The notes under the pieces: generated by a model
The model's input: the letters and a program-made list of their open reading frames with translations, nothing else
Told to the model about the DNA's origin: nothing
Databases searched by the model: none
Made by a program: the position numbers and the translations under genes
Part shown: one piece after another, positions 7,786-16,076 of the stretch
Position numbering within the stretch: the first letter of the stretch is position 1
Layout: each line of letters begins with the position of its first letter
Source of the DNA: Burkholderia sp. SRS-46
GTDB lineage: Bacteria > Pseudomonadota > Gammaproteobacteria > Burkholderiales > Burkholderiaceae
DNA length: 64,000 bases
Direction: 5' to 3'
Assembly (NCBI RefSeq): GCF_004343775.1
Contig: NZ_PTXL01000003.1
Location: 620,001 to 684,000 of the forward strand

Positions 7786-9171
7786 ATGACGAATATGCAG
7801 CCCCATCCCAGCCTGACGCTCGCGACTTTCGCCGCGCAATTGCGCTTCGACGCGATTCCCGACGACGTCGTCGCGCGCACCGTCAACCTCTATGTCGACT
7901 GGCTCGGCTCGGCGCTCGCCGGCAAGGGCGCGCGCCCGGTCGAGACGATCGCGGCGTTCGCGCGACGTGCCGGCGGCGCGCCTGACGGCGCGGGCACGGC
8001 CGACGTGCTGATCGACCGGACTCGCGCGACGCCGTACTTCGCCGCGATGATGAACGGCGCCGCGTCGCACTTCGCCGAACAGGACGACGTGCACAACGGC
8101 TCGGTGTTCCATCCGGCCGCCGTCGTGTTCCCGGCCGCGCTGGCGCTCGCGCAGGCGCGTGGCGCGAGCGGGCGCGAGTTCATCGCGGCGGTGGTCGCGG
8201 GTTATGAAGTCGGCATTCGCGTCGGCGAGTTTCTCGGGCGCTCGCACTACAAGGTGTTCCATACCACCGGCACCGCGGGCACGATCGCAGCGGCGGCCGC
8301 CGCCGGCCGCCTGCTCGGGCTGTCGCCCGCGCAGATGCTCGATGCGTTCGGCTCGGCCGGCACGCAGGCGAGCGGCCTGTGGGAGTTCCTGCGCGACGCG
8401 GCGGATTCGAAGCAGCTGCACACCGCGATGGCTGCCGCGAACGGCGTGATGGCGGCGGAGCTCGCGCGCGACGGCTTCAAGGGCGCGACGCGGATCCTCG
8501 AGGGCGCGCAGGGGATGGCTGCGGGGATGTCGAGCGATGCCGACCCCACGCGCCTGACCGATCGCCTCGGCGAGCGCTGGGCGACGGTGGAGACGTCGTT
8601 CAAGTATTACGCGTCGTGCCGCCATTCGCATCCGGCCGCCGACGCGCTGCTCGCGGTGATGACGCGCGAAGGGCTAGTCGCTTCGGATATCGAAGCAGTT
8701 GCCGCGCACGTGCACCAGGGCGCGCTCGACGTGCTCGGCGCGGTCACGGTGCCGAGCACCGTGCACCAGGCGAAGTTCAACATGGGCACCGTGCTCGGGC
8801 TCGTCGCGCTGCACGGCTATGCGGGCGTCGACGAGTTCGAGCGCGAGTACGCGGCGGCGGACGTGGCGGCGTTCCGCGATCGCGTGACGATGGTGCTCGA
8901 CGACGAGGTCGATCGCGCGTATCCCGCGCGCTGGATCGGCAAGGTCACGGTGACGACGCGCGACGGCCGCTCGCTGGCGGGGCGCGTCGACGAGCCGAAG
9001 GGCGATCCGGGCAATACGCTGTCACGCGACGAGATCGCGGACAAGGTGCGCCGGCTCGCGGCGTTTTCCGGGGCGGCGACGGCGGACGAGGTCGCGCGGC
9101 TCGTGGCCCGCGCGTGGGAGATCGCCGCGCAGCCGGCGCTCGGTTCGCTGTTTCGGGAGGTATCGGCATGA
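7786..9171 (+). CDS. MmgE/PrpD family protein
   Basis: 461 residues, full length for the family that includes 2-methylcitrate dehydratase, cis-aconitate decarboxylase and iminodisuccinate epimerase. Visible landmarks: the helical segment VNLYVDWLGSALAG, GAASHFAEQDDVHNGSVFHP (active-site Asp/His region), HTTGTAGTIAAAAAAGRLLG, and CRHSHPAADALL. The gene follows the CoA-transferase by 22 bases and its stop overlaps the CitE start. It could make or consume an unsaturated tricarboxylate or dicarboxylate feeding the CoA-ester steps. An itaconate- or methylcitrate-like substrate is a reasonable guess, not a demonstrated one. Confidence 0.88.
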   Translation: MTNMQPHPSLTLATFAAQLRFDAIPDDVVARTVNLYVDWLGSALAGKGARPVETIAAFARRAGGAPDGAGTADVLIDRTRATPYFAAMMNGAASHFAEQDDVHNGSVFHPAAVVFPAALALAQARGASGREFIAAVVAGYEVGIRVGEFLGRSHYKVFHTTGTAGTIAAAAAAGRLLGLSPAQMLDAFGSAGTQASGLWEFLRDAADSKQLHTAMAAANGVMAAELARDGFKGATRILEGAQGMAAGMSSDADPTRLTDRLGERWATVETSFKYYASCRHSHPAADALLAVMTREGLVASDIEAVAAHVHQGALDVLGAVTVPSTVHQAKFNMGTVLGLVALHGYAGVDEFEREYAAADVAAFRDRVTMVLDDEVDRAYPARWIGKVTVTTRDGRSLAGRVDEPKGDPGNTLSRDEIADKVRRLAAFSGAATADEVARLVARAWEIAAQPALGSLFREVSA

Positions 9172-9971
9172 CGGCCGTTTCGGCACGTTCGTGGCTGTTC
9201 GTTCCCGGCAATCGCGCGGAACGTTTCGACAAGGCGCGTACGGCGGGCGCGGACGCGGTGATCCTCGATCTCGAGGACGCGGTGCCGCTCGCCGAAAAGC
9301 AGGCGGCACGCGCGGCCGTCGTCGCGCATCTCGATGCCGCCCGGCCGGTCTGGGTGCGCGTGAACGCGGCCGACACCGCATGGTTCGCGGACGACGTCGC
9401 GGCGATCGTCGCGCATCCCGGCACCGCGGGCGTGATGCTGCCGAAATGCGAGACGCGCGCGCAGATCGACGCGGTGCTCGCGCATGCGCACGCGCGACTC
9501 GCGCTGCTGCCGCTGATCGAGACCGCGCGCGGGATCGCGGGGCTCGGTGAAGTCTGCGCCGCGCCGCGCGTGGCGCGCGTCGCGTTCGGCACGCTCGATT
9601 TCCAGGTGGATCTCGGCATCGACGGCGACGGCGCCGAGTTGAATGTGTTCCGCTCGCAGATCGTGCTCGCGTCGCGTCTTGCCGGCATCGAGCCGCCGGT
9701 GGATGGCGTGTCGACCGTCATCGACGATCCCGTTGCGATCGAGCAGCACGCGCGCGCGGCGCGGAAGTTCGGGTTCGGCGGGAAGCTGTGCATTCATCCG
9801 AAGCAGGTCGAGGCCGTGCATCGCGCGTATGCGTGGAGCGACGCCGAGCGCGCGTGGGCCGTGCGCGTGCTCGACGCGGTCGAGGCAGGCGCGGGGGCGG
9901 TGGTCGCCGTGGACGGGAAGATGGTCGACGCGCCGGTCATCCTGAAGGCGCAGCGGATCATGCGCGGGTGA
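9168..9971 (+). CDS. HpcH/HpaI-CitE family CoA-ester lyase (citramalyl/malyl-CoA lyase type)
   Basis: A 267-residue TIM-barrel lyase of the CitE group. Motifs: SWLFVPGNRAERFDKA at the N terminus, VILDLEDAVPL (metal and CoA region), VRVNAADTAWF, MLPKCETRAQI, LIETARGI (metal-ligand Glu), FGTLDFQVDLGI and KLCIHPKQVE. Catalyses Mg-dependent aldol cleavage of a 3-hydroxyacyl-CoA such as citramalyl-CoA to acetyl-CoA and pyruvate, or malyl-CoA to acetyl-CoA and glyoxylate. Start ATG overlaps the upstream stop (ATGA) with GGGAGG at 9155-9160, showing translational coupling. Probably the final carbon-carbon cleavage of this pathway. Confidence 0.88.
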   Translation: MTAVSARSWLFVPGNRAERFDKARTAGADAVILDLEDAVPLAEKQAARAAVVAHLDAARPVWVRVNAADTAWFADDVAAIVAHPGTAGVMLPKCETRAQIDAVLAHAHARLALLPLIETARGIAGLGEVCAAPRVARVAFGTLDFQVDLGIDGDGAELNVFRSQIVLASRLAGIEPPVDGVSTVIDDPVAIEQHARAARKFGFGGKLCIHPKQVEAVHRAYAWSDAERAWAVRVLDAVEAGAGAVVAVDGKMVDAPVILKAQRIMRG

Positions 9972-10056
9972 CGAGGCGGCGCAGGTTTGATGCCGTTGAC
10001 GGTTGACTGCCGCGAATCGCATTCGGAAAACGACGATCAAGGGGTGATGGAGGGAG

Positions 10057-10812
10057 ATGAGCTTGAAAATCCTGGTGGCAGTGAAGCGGGTGGTCGACGC
10101 GAACGTGAAGGTGGGCGTGAAGTCGGATCAGTCGGGCGTCGATGTCGCGAACGTGAAGATGTCGATGAATCCGTTCGACGAGATCGCGGTCGAGGAAGCG
10201 GTGCGGTTGAAGGAGGGCGGTGTCGCGACGGAGGTGGTGGCCGTGTCGGTGGGCGTCGCGCAAGCGCAGGAAACGCTGCGTACGGCGCTGGCGATCGGCG
10301 CGGATCGCGCGATCCTCGTCGAGTCGAACGACGGCGTCGAGTCGCTCGGCGTCGCGAAGATCCTGAAGGCGCTGGTCGACAAGGAACAGCCTTCGCTCGT
10401 GATCCTCGGCAAGCAGGCGATCGACGACGATTCGAACCAGACCGGCCAGATGCTGGCCGCGCTGGCCGGCCTGCCGCAGGCGACGTTCGCGTCGAAGGTG
10501 ACGGTGGCCGACGGCAAGGCGACGGTCGCACGCGAGGTCGACGGCGGCGCGGAAACGCTGTCGCTGACGCTGCCGGCGGTGATCACCACCGACCTGCGCC
10601 TGAACGAGCCGCGCTACGTGACGCTGCCGAACATCATGAAGGCGAAGAAGAAGCCGCTGGAAACCGTGAAGCCGGAAGACCTGGGCGTGGACGTCGCGCC
10701 GCGCCTGAAGACGCTGAAGGTGGCGGAGCCGCCGAAGCGCGCGGCCGGCGTGAAGGTGCCGGACGTGAAGACGCTGGTCGAGAAGCTGAAGACCGAAGCC
10801 AAGGTGCTGTAA
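10057..10812 (+). CDS. etfB: Electron transfer flavoprotein subunit beta
   Basis: 251 residues, normal for EtfB. Starts [19 protein letters not shown] and contains [19 protein letters not shown] and the adenine-nucleotide-binding stretch [15 protein letters not shown]. The heterodimer accepts electrons from acyl-CoA dehydrogenases and hands them to ETF-quinone oxidoreductase. GGAGGGAG lies just before the ATG. It is 85 bases after the CitE gene in the same direction, so it could be read with the pathway; a separate promoter in the gap cannot be excluded. Confidence 0.95.
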   Translation: MSLKILVAVKRVVDANVKVGVKSDQSGVDVANVKMSMNPFDEIAVEEAVRLKEGGVATEVVAVSVGVAQAQETLRTALAIGADRAILVESNDGVESLGVAKILKALVDKEQPSLVILGKQAIDDDSNQTGQMLAALAGLPQATFASKVTVADGKATVAREVDGGAETLSLTLPAVITTDLRLNEPRYVTLPNIMKAKKKPLETVKPEDLGVDVAPRLKTLKVAEPPKRAAGVKVPDVKTLVEKLKTEAKVL

Positions 10813-10827
10813 GGGGAGCGGAAAGAC

Positions 10828-11760
10828 ATGACGATTCTGGTGATTGCAGAACACGACAACGCGTCGATCAAGGCGGCAACGCTGAACACCGTGGCGGCGG
10901 CCGCGAAGATCGGCGGCGACATCCACGTGCTGGTTGCGGGCCACGACGCGCAGGGCGCGGCCGATGCGGCGGCGAAGATCGCGGGCGTTGCGAAGGTGCT
11001 GCTGGCCGACGCGCCGCAACTGGCCGCAGGCCTGGCGGAAAACGTCGAAGCGACCGCGCTGAACATCGCGAAGGATTACTCGCACATCCTCGCGCCGGCG
11101 ACGGCCTACGGCAAGAACATCGCGCCGCGTATCGCTGCGAAGCTGGATGTCGCGCAGATTTCCGACATCACGGCCGTGGTCAGTGTCGACACGTTCGAAC
11201 GTCCGATCTACGCGGGTAATGCAATCGCGACGGTGCAATCGAGCGACCCGATCAAGGTGATCACGGTGCGCGCGACGGGCTTCGACCCGGTGGCGGCGGT
11301 TGGCGGCAGCGCAGCGGTCGAGAAGATCGACGCGGCGGCGGATGCGGGCAAGTCGCAATTCGTGAGCCGCGAAGTGACGAAGCTGGACCGTCCGGAACTC
11401 ACCAGCGCGAGCATCATCGTGTCGGGTGGCCGAGGTCTGGGCAGCGGCGAGAATTACACGAAGGTGCTGGAGCCGCTGGCGGACAAGCTGCAAGCGGCAC
11501 TCGGCGCCTCGCGCGCGGCAGTCGACGCGGGCTACGTGCCGAACGACTACCAGGTCGGCCAGACCGGCAAGATCGTCGCGCCGCAGCTGTACATCGCGGT
11601 GGGCATCTCGGGTGCGATCCAGCACCTGGCCGGCATGAAGGATTCGAAGGTGATCGTCGCGATCAACAAGGATCCGGAAGCGCCGATCTTCAGCGTGGCC
11701 GACTACGGCCTCGTCGGTGACCTGTTCTCGCTCGTGCCGGAGCTTGGCGAGGCGTTGTGA
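10828..11760 (+). CDS. etfA: Electron transfer flavoprotein subunit alpha
   Basis: 310 residues. The N-terminal domain begins [20 protein letters not shown]; the C-terminal FAD domain shows [12 protein letters not shown] and the ETF-alpha signature region [20 protein letters not shown] followed by [12 protein letters not shown] and [20 protein letters not shown]. Partner of EtfB 15 bases upstream (GGGGAG ribosome-binding site in the gap). Provides the electron sink for the acyl-CoA dehydrogenase of the cluster and probably for others in the cell. Confidence 0.96.
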   Translation: MTILVIAEHDNASIKAATLNTVAAAAKIGGDIHVLVAGHDAQGAADAAAKIAGVAKVLLADAPQLAAGLAENVEATALNIAKDYSHILAPATAYGKNIAPRIAAKLDVAQISDITAVVSVDTFERPIYAGNAIATVQSSDPIKVITVRATGFDPVAAVGGSAAVEKIDAAADAGKSQFVSREVTKLDRPELTSASIIVSGGRGLGSGENYTKVLEPLADKLQAALGASRAAVDAGYVPNDYQVGQTGKIVAPQLYIAVGISGAIQHLAGMKDSKVIVAINKDPEAPIFSVADYGLVGDLFSLVPELGEAL

Positions 11761-11788
11761 TTCGCAACTAACGGTCCATCCCTTCAGC

Positions 11789-11842
11789 GCCCGCATGTCC
11801 GCGCAAGGCCAACGCGACGATTTACGCTTGCGGGCTTTCTGT
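11789..11842 (+). terminator. Possible terminator after etfA
   Basis: GCCCGCA (11789-11795) can pair with TGCGGGC (11829-11835), which is followed by TTTCT. The loop is long, so this is a weak candidate, but it lies between etfA and the convergent porin gene where a terminator is expected. Confidence 0.35.
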
Positions 11843-11959
11843 GCCTTCAGCCAAGTGAGCGTTCGTCAGATTGGTTTGGCTCGAATGACGGGCGACACGG
11901 ATGTTTGACGACACGCCACGCGACCCACGACCACAAGGCCGTGGGCCGCGCCCGGCGCA

Positions 11960-13132
11960 TCAGAACTTGTGGCGAATCCCGACCACCGCGAGTTCCTGCG
12001 TGTTCGTGCCGGAGTTCACGCCATACGAACCGACGGAAGCCGCCGCCTTCACGACCGCGCCGTTCGCATTGAGCGTATGGCCGCTCGCGCGCTGGTAGCC
12101 GAACAGCGCATACAGGTCGGTGCGCTTCGACAGCGAGTAGTCCGCGCCGAGGTTGACCTGGTTGTAGTGGGCGGAGGTCGGGCCCGTCAGCGACGTGTAG
12201 TTGTAGCCGACGCCCGCGCGCAGCGCCGGCGAGAACTGCCAGTTGAAGAATGCCGAGCCGTTGTTGAACTTCGCGGTCTGGCTGAACGCCGACAGCGAAT
12301 CCGCGCCGTACTGCGTGTTCGAGTACGCGAGCCCGAAGGTGGCCGCGCCGAGCACGTACTGGCCGGCGACGCGCACGATCTGAATCGACTTCGCGCTCGA
12401 GAAGCCCTGGTTGATCACGGTGTTGAAGAGCGTGTCCGAGCTGCTCGTCCACGAGCGCACGCCGTTCGTGGCGGTCGAGCCGCCGTTCGCGAAGAAGTAG
12501 CCGGCGCCGAGCGACAGCGGCCCGTTCGCGTAGCTCAGGCCGAAGCTGTACGTGCGGCCGCTGCCGGTCGCGCCGGCCACGCCGCCGAAGCCGTACAGCG
12601 CGGCGAACTGGAAGCCGGAGATCAGCGGGCTCGTGTACTTCACGGAATTGCTGACGCGCAGGCTGTTGTCGTAGTTGTCGAGGTCGCCCGGCGTCGAGAA
12701 CACGCCGCCGAAGTAGTTGTCCTCGGTCAGCCCCTGCACGAGATCGACGACCGGATCGTATTGGCGGCCGAGCGTCACGGTGCCGTACGTGTTGTGCGAC
12801 AGGCCGACGATCGACTTGCGGCCGAATTCGCGCTGGCCCTGGCCGAGCGCGCCGGTGCCGATGTTGAAGCCGTTCTCGAGCTGGAACAGCGCGGCGAGGC
12901 CGCCGCCGAGATCCTCGGTGCCGCGCAGGCCCCAGCGGCTGCCCGACAGGTTGCCGCTGCTGAACTTGACGAGATTCGAGGCGTTCCCGCCGTCCGCGTT
13001 CTGCGCGTTGTGCACGTACGCGATGCCCGCGTCGACGATGCCGTACAGCGTGACGCTGCTTTGCGCGTGGGCGCCGGTGGCGGCGAGCGCGGCCGGCAGC
13101 GCGAGCAGCGCGAGTGACTTGATTCGTTTCAT
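11960..13132 (-). CDS. Gram-negative general porin (OmpC-type, 16-strand)
   Basis: Outer-membrane trimeric porin of 390 residues. It has a classical signal peptide (MKRIKSLALLALPAALAATG, cleavage after AHA), then the betaproteobacterial porin start SSVTLYGIVDAGIAYV, the SRWGLRGTEDLGGGLAALFQ stretch, and the C terminus ending in aromatic Phe (VGIRHKF), the BAM recognition signal. Start at 13132 chosen because it opens directly on the signal peptide and follows GGGGGAAT; residues further upstream are not signal-like. Neighbours are unrelated. Specificity is not readable from sequence. Confidence 0.93.
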   Translation of the reverse strand: MKRIKSLALLALPAALAATGAHAQSSVTLYGIVDAGIAYVHNAQNADGGNASNLVKFSSGNLSGSRWGLRGTEDLGGGLAALFQLENGFNIGTGALGQGQREFGRKSIVGLSHNTYGTVTLGRQYDPVVDLVQGLTEDNYFGGVFSTPGDLDNYDNSLRVSNSVKYTSPLISGFQFAALYGFGGVAGATGSGRTYSFGLSYANGPLSLGAGYFFANGGSTATNGVRSWTSSSDTLFNTVINQGFSSAKSIQIVRVAGQYVLGAATFGLAYSNTQYGADSLSAFSQTAKFNNGSAFFNWQFSPALRAGVGYNYTSLTGPTSAHYNQVNLGADYSLSKRTDLYALFGYQRASGHTLNANGAVVKAAASVGSYGVNSGTNTQELAVVGIRHKF

Positions 13133-13286
13133 TGTTGGATTCCCCCGGTTGATCGATAGGTCTGACGAATCGGTGAACGATACGGACAGCGCATCGTCAA
13201 GGGAACCAATAAATTGTCGAATCGTTATGAGACCGCGCGCCGATAGCTGCGCGCACAACCGATTGACGGCCCTGGCGGCGGGGCGC

Positions 13287-13577
13287 TTACGCGTTGTGCC
13301 GCCGGGACGCGTTGCGCAGCACGAGCGCCATCAGCTGCCGCCGCGAATCGACGCCGAGCTTCGCGAACGCACGCTTCGCGTACGTATCCACGGTGGAGGT
13401 CTTGAGCCCCATCGATTGGGCGATGGCCGCCGAGGTCATGCCCTGGATGAACGACGCGCACACATGCATTTCGCGCGAGGTCAGCCGTTCCTGCCATTCC
13501 GGCAGCCATTGCGCGACGAGGTCGAGATCCAGTTCGTCGCGCTCGCCTTCGTCGGCGGAGATCGTGCCGACCGTCAT
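13287..13577 (-). pseudogene. LuxR-type regulator, C-terminal HTH fragment (5' end deleted)
   Basis: Only the last ~96 residues of a LuxR/FixJ-type regulator remain: the HTH reads LTSREMHVCASFIQGMTSAA then IAQSMGLKTSTVDTYAKRAF and KLGVDSRRQLMALVL. The family normally has about 150 or more residues before this. The in-frame ATG at 13577 would give a DNA-binding domain alone, without sensor. The sequence to its right abruptly becomes the middle of an oppositely oriented aldehyde dehydrogenase, so the 5' part, the promoter region and the neighbour's start were lost together. A stand-alone HTH protein could in principle still be made from 13577. Confidence 0.75.
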
Positions 13578-14624
13578 CTCGTCGGGATCGTGACGCGTGA
13601 GCCGGTCGGTGTCGTCGCGGCCGTGGTGCCGTGGAACTTCCCGCTGCTGATGGCGGCATGGAAGTTTGCGCCGGCGCTCGCGGCCGGCAACAGCGTCGTG
13701 CTCAAGCCGTCCGAGAAATCGCCGCTGACCGCGCTTCGTGTCGCGCAGCTCGCGCACGAAGCGGGCCTGCCGCCCGGCGTGTTCGGCGTGGTGCCGGGCG
13801 GCGCGGCGCCGGGCAGGGCGCTGGCGCTGCACCGCGACGTCGACTGCATCGCGTTCACGGGTTCGACCCGCACCGGGCAGCAGATCATGGCGTGCGCCGC
13901 GCAGTCGAACCTGAAGCGGGTGTGGCTCGAACTGGGCGGCAAGTCGCCGAACATCGTGCTGCCCGATTGCCCCGATCTCGACCGTGCCGCCCGCGCGGCG
14001 GCCGATGCGATTTTCTTCAACATGGGCGAGGTGTGCACGGCCGGTTCGCGGCTGCTCGTGCACCGCGACATCAAGGACGCGTTCGTCGACAAGCTCGTCG
14101 AGGCCGCGCGGCGCTTCGCGCCCGGGCATCCGCTGGACCCCGCGGTGACGATGGGCGCGATCGTCGATCGCCACCAGCTCGAGCGCGTGATGGGGTATAT
14201 CGGCGCGGGGCGCGAAGAAGGCCGCCTCGTGGCCGGCGGCGCGCGCGTGCGGGAAGAGACGGGCGGGTTCTACGTCGAGCCGACCGTGTTCGAAGTCGAT
14301 GCGTACGCAACGATCGCGCGCGAGGAAATCTTCGGGCCGGTGCTGTCGGTGATCGAATTCGACGAAGTCGAGACGGCCGTGCGGATCGCCAACGACACCG
14401 ACTACGGGCTCGCGGCGGCCGTCTGGACCGGCGATCTCGCGACCGCGCACGACGTGGCGCGGCGCCTGCGGGCAGGCACCGTGTGGGTCAATTGCTACGG
14501 CGACGGCAGCGACGACATGAACTTCCCGTTCGGCGGCTACAAGCAGTCGGGCAACGGTCGCGACAAGTCGCTGCATGCGCTCGACAAGTACACCGAGCTC
14601 AAGTCGACGATCGTCCGCCTGTAG
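13578..14624 (+). pseudogene. PuuC-like aldehyde dehydrogenase, N-terminal third missing
   Basis: Homology begins near GIVTREPVGVVAAVVPWNFP, which lies about 150 residues into full-length gamma-glutamyl-gamma-aminobutyraldehyde dehydrogenases such as E. coli PuuC (495 residues). From there it is intact to the stop: KPSEKSPLTALRVA, GSTRTGQQI, ELGGKSPNIVL, MGEVCTAGSRLL with the catalytic Cys, EEIFGPVLSV, and the PuuC-type end PFGGYKQSGNGRDKSLHALD. Catalytic residues remain but part of the cofactor and oligomer region is gone, and no start with a ribosome-binding site exists at the junction. Open reading frame continues upstream only as unrelated sequence antisense to the porin. Most likely non-functional. 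Confidence 0.78.
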
Positions 14625-14651
14625 CGCCGGGCCGTCACCCGGCCCGCGCGC

Positions 14652-15737
14652 TCAGTGATCGAAGACGATCACCGAGCGCGCGAGTTCGCCGCGCCGCAGT
14701 TCGGCGAAGCCTTCGTTGATCTGGTCCAGGCGGATTCGCTGCGAGATCATTTCGTCGAGCTTCAGCCGGCCCTGCAGGTAGAAGTCCACCAGGTTCGGCA
14801 GGTCGACCGGGAAGTGGTTCGAGCCCATGAACGACCCCTGCAGGCGGCGCTCGTGGAGCAGCGCATACGGATCGATCTCGAGCTTCGTGCCGGGCTTGAT
14901 CATGCCGATGACGGTGGCGGCGCCGCCACGGCGCAGCATGCCGAATGCCTGCTCGGCGGTCTGCTTGAGCCCGATGCACTCGAACGCGTCGTGCACGCCG
15001 CCGCGCGTCAGGTCGATCACCTGCTGGACCGGATCGCCGTGCTGCGGATTGACCGTGTCGGTCGCGCCGAACCGGCGGGCGAGTTCGAGCTTCGAATCGA
15101 GCCGGTCGATCGCGATGATCCGGCCGGCACCCGCCAGCGCCGCGCCGTTGATCGCCGACAGCCCGATCCCGCCGCAGCCGATCACCGCCACCGTTTCGCC
15201 CGGGCGCACGCGCGCCGTGTTGAAGACCGCGCCGGTGCCGGTGATCACCGCGCAGCCGAGCAGCGCGGCGCGATCGAGCGGCATGTCGCGGCGGATCGCC
15301 ACGAGCGCGTTCTCGTGCACCAGCATCTGCTCGGCGTACGCGGACAGGTTGAGGAACTGCGTCATCGGCTTGTGCGCATAGGCGAGCCGCGGCTCCTCGC
15401 CTTGCCGGCGCCGGGTCTCCGGCGATTCGCACAGATTCAGGCGGCCGATCACGCAGTGCGCGCAGTGACCGCAGAACGCGGTGAGGCAGGTGACGACGTG
15501 ATCGCCCGGCTTCACGGTGCGGACGTCCGAGCCGACCGCCTCGACGATGCCGGCGGCCTCGTGCCCGAGGATGACGGGCGCGGGGTGCGGGTACAGGCCG
15601 TCGACGAAGTGCAGGTCGGAATGGCACATGCCGACCGCGGCCGTGCGGATCAGTACTTCGCGCGGGCCGGGGCTGGCGATGCCGACGTCTTCGATGGTGA
15701 GCGGGGAACCGGGCTGGTGGAATACGGCGGCTTTCAT
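14652..15737 (-). CDS. Zinc-dependent class III-like alcohol dehydrogenase
   Basis: MDR-superfamily alcohol dehydrogenase, 361 residues. Catalytic-zinc ligands are in GMCHSDLHF and GHEAAGIVEAVG; four structural-zinc Cys lie in CLTAFCGHCAHCVIGRLNLC; the NAD-binding motif is VIGCGGIGLSAINGAALAGA, followed by Asp in IAIDRLDSK, which favours NAD over NADP. ATG at 15737 with GAGGTC 6 bases upstream. It ends 27 bases past the truncated aldehyde dehydrogenase and converges with it, so the pair may once have been an alcohol-aldehyde oxidation module. Natural alcohol unknown. Confidence 0.92.
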   Translation of the reverse strand: MKAAVFHQPGSPLTIEDVGIASPGPREVLIRTAAVGMCHSDLHFVDGLYPHPAPVILGHEAAGIVEAVGSDVRTVKPGDHVVTCLTAFCGHCAHCVIGRLNLCESPETRRRQGEEPRLAYAHKPMTQFLNLSAYAEQMLVHENALVAIRRDMPLDRAALLGCAVITGTGAVFNTARVRPGETVAVIGCGGIGLSAINGAALAGAGRIIAIDRLDSKLELARRFGATDTVNPQHGDPVQQVIDLTRGGVHDAFECIGLKQTAEQAFGMLRRGGAATVIGMIKPGTKLEIDPYALLHERRLQGSFMGSNHFPVDLPNLVDFYLQGRLKLDEMISQRIRLDQINEGFAELRRGELARSVIVFDH

Positions 15738-15982
15738 GATCGACCTCGCGATGGGGGGAGAGTCCGTCGAAGCGGCGCCGCTTGCACGGCGCGCGACGCA
15801 GATGGTAGGTCCATCGGCTCCCGGTGGCATCGGTCGAAAGAACGAATTTGGGGCTGAGCGCCGGCGGGAGGGGCGCCAGTGCGCAAGCAGATGTCCTGCT
15901 TCAGCGTATGGAGGGCGGGGACGTGGACGATCGGTGCGACGGCGACTTGGACGCGATCCGACGCCGGCGTTGTTCGACGACG

Positions 15983-16007
15983 CGCGGCACGCCGTCGGCG
16001 TGCCGCG
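15983..16007 (-). terminator. Strong GC hairpin downstream of the ABC exporter
   Basis: A perfect 11-bp stem (15983-15993 with 15997-16007) and a 3-base loop. It lies 70 bases beyond the stop of the minus-strand ABC gene, inside an otherwise empty 339-base gap before the alcohol dehydrogenase start. No T-run follows on either strand, so it may slow or protect transcript ends rather than act as a classic intrinsic terminator. Confidence 0.5.
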
Positions 16008-16076
16008 TCATCGGGCGAGCGGGCGCATCCATGGCGCTCGCGGCCGGTTTCAAACGGGATTCACGGCGCGAGGCGC

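Noticed and set aside
9958..11796. 612-codon minus-strand open frame opposite etfBA
   Set aside because: Arg/His/Leu-rich mirror translation caused by GC-biased third positions; etfB and etfA on the plus strand are unmistakable.
12717..13577. 5' extension of the aldehyde dehydrogenase frame across the porin
   Set aside because: This part is antisense to the porin and shows no dehydrogenase similarity; homology starts only near 13580.
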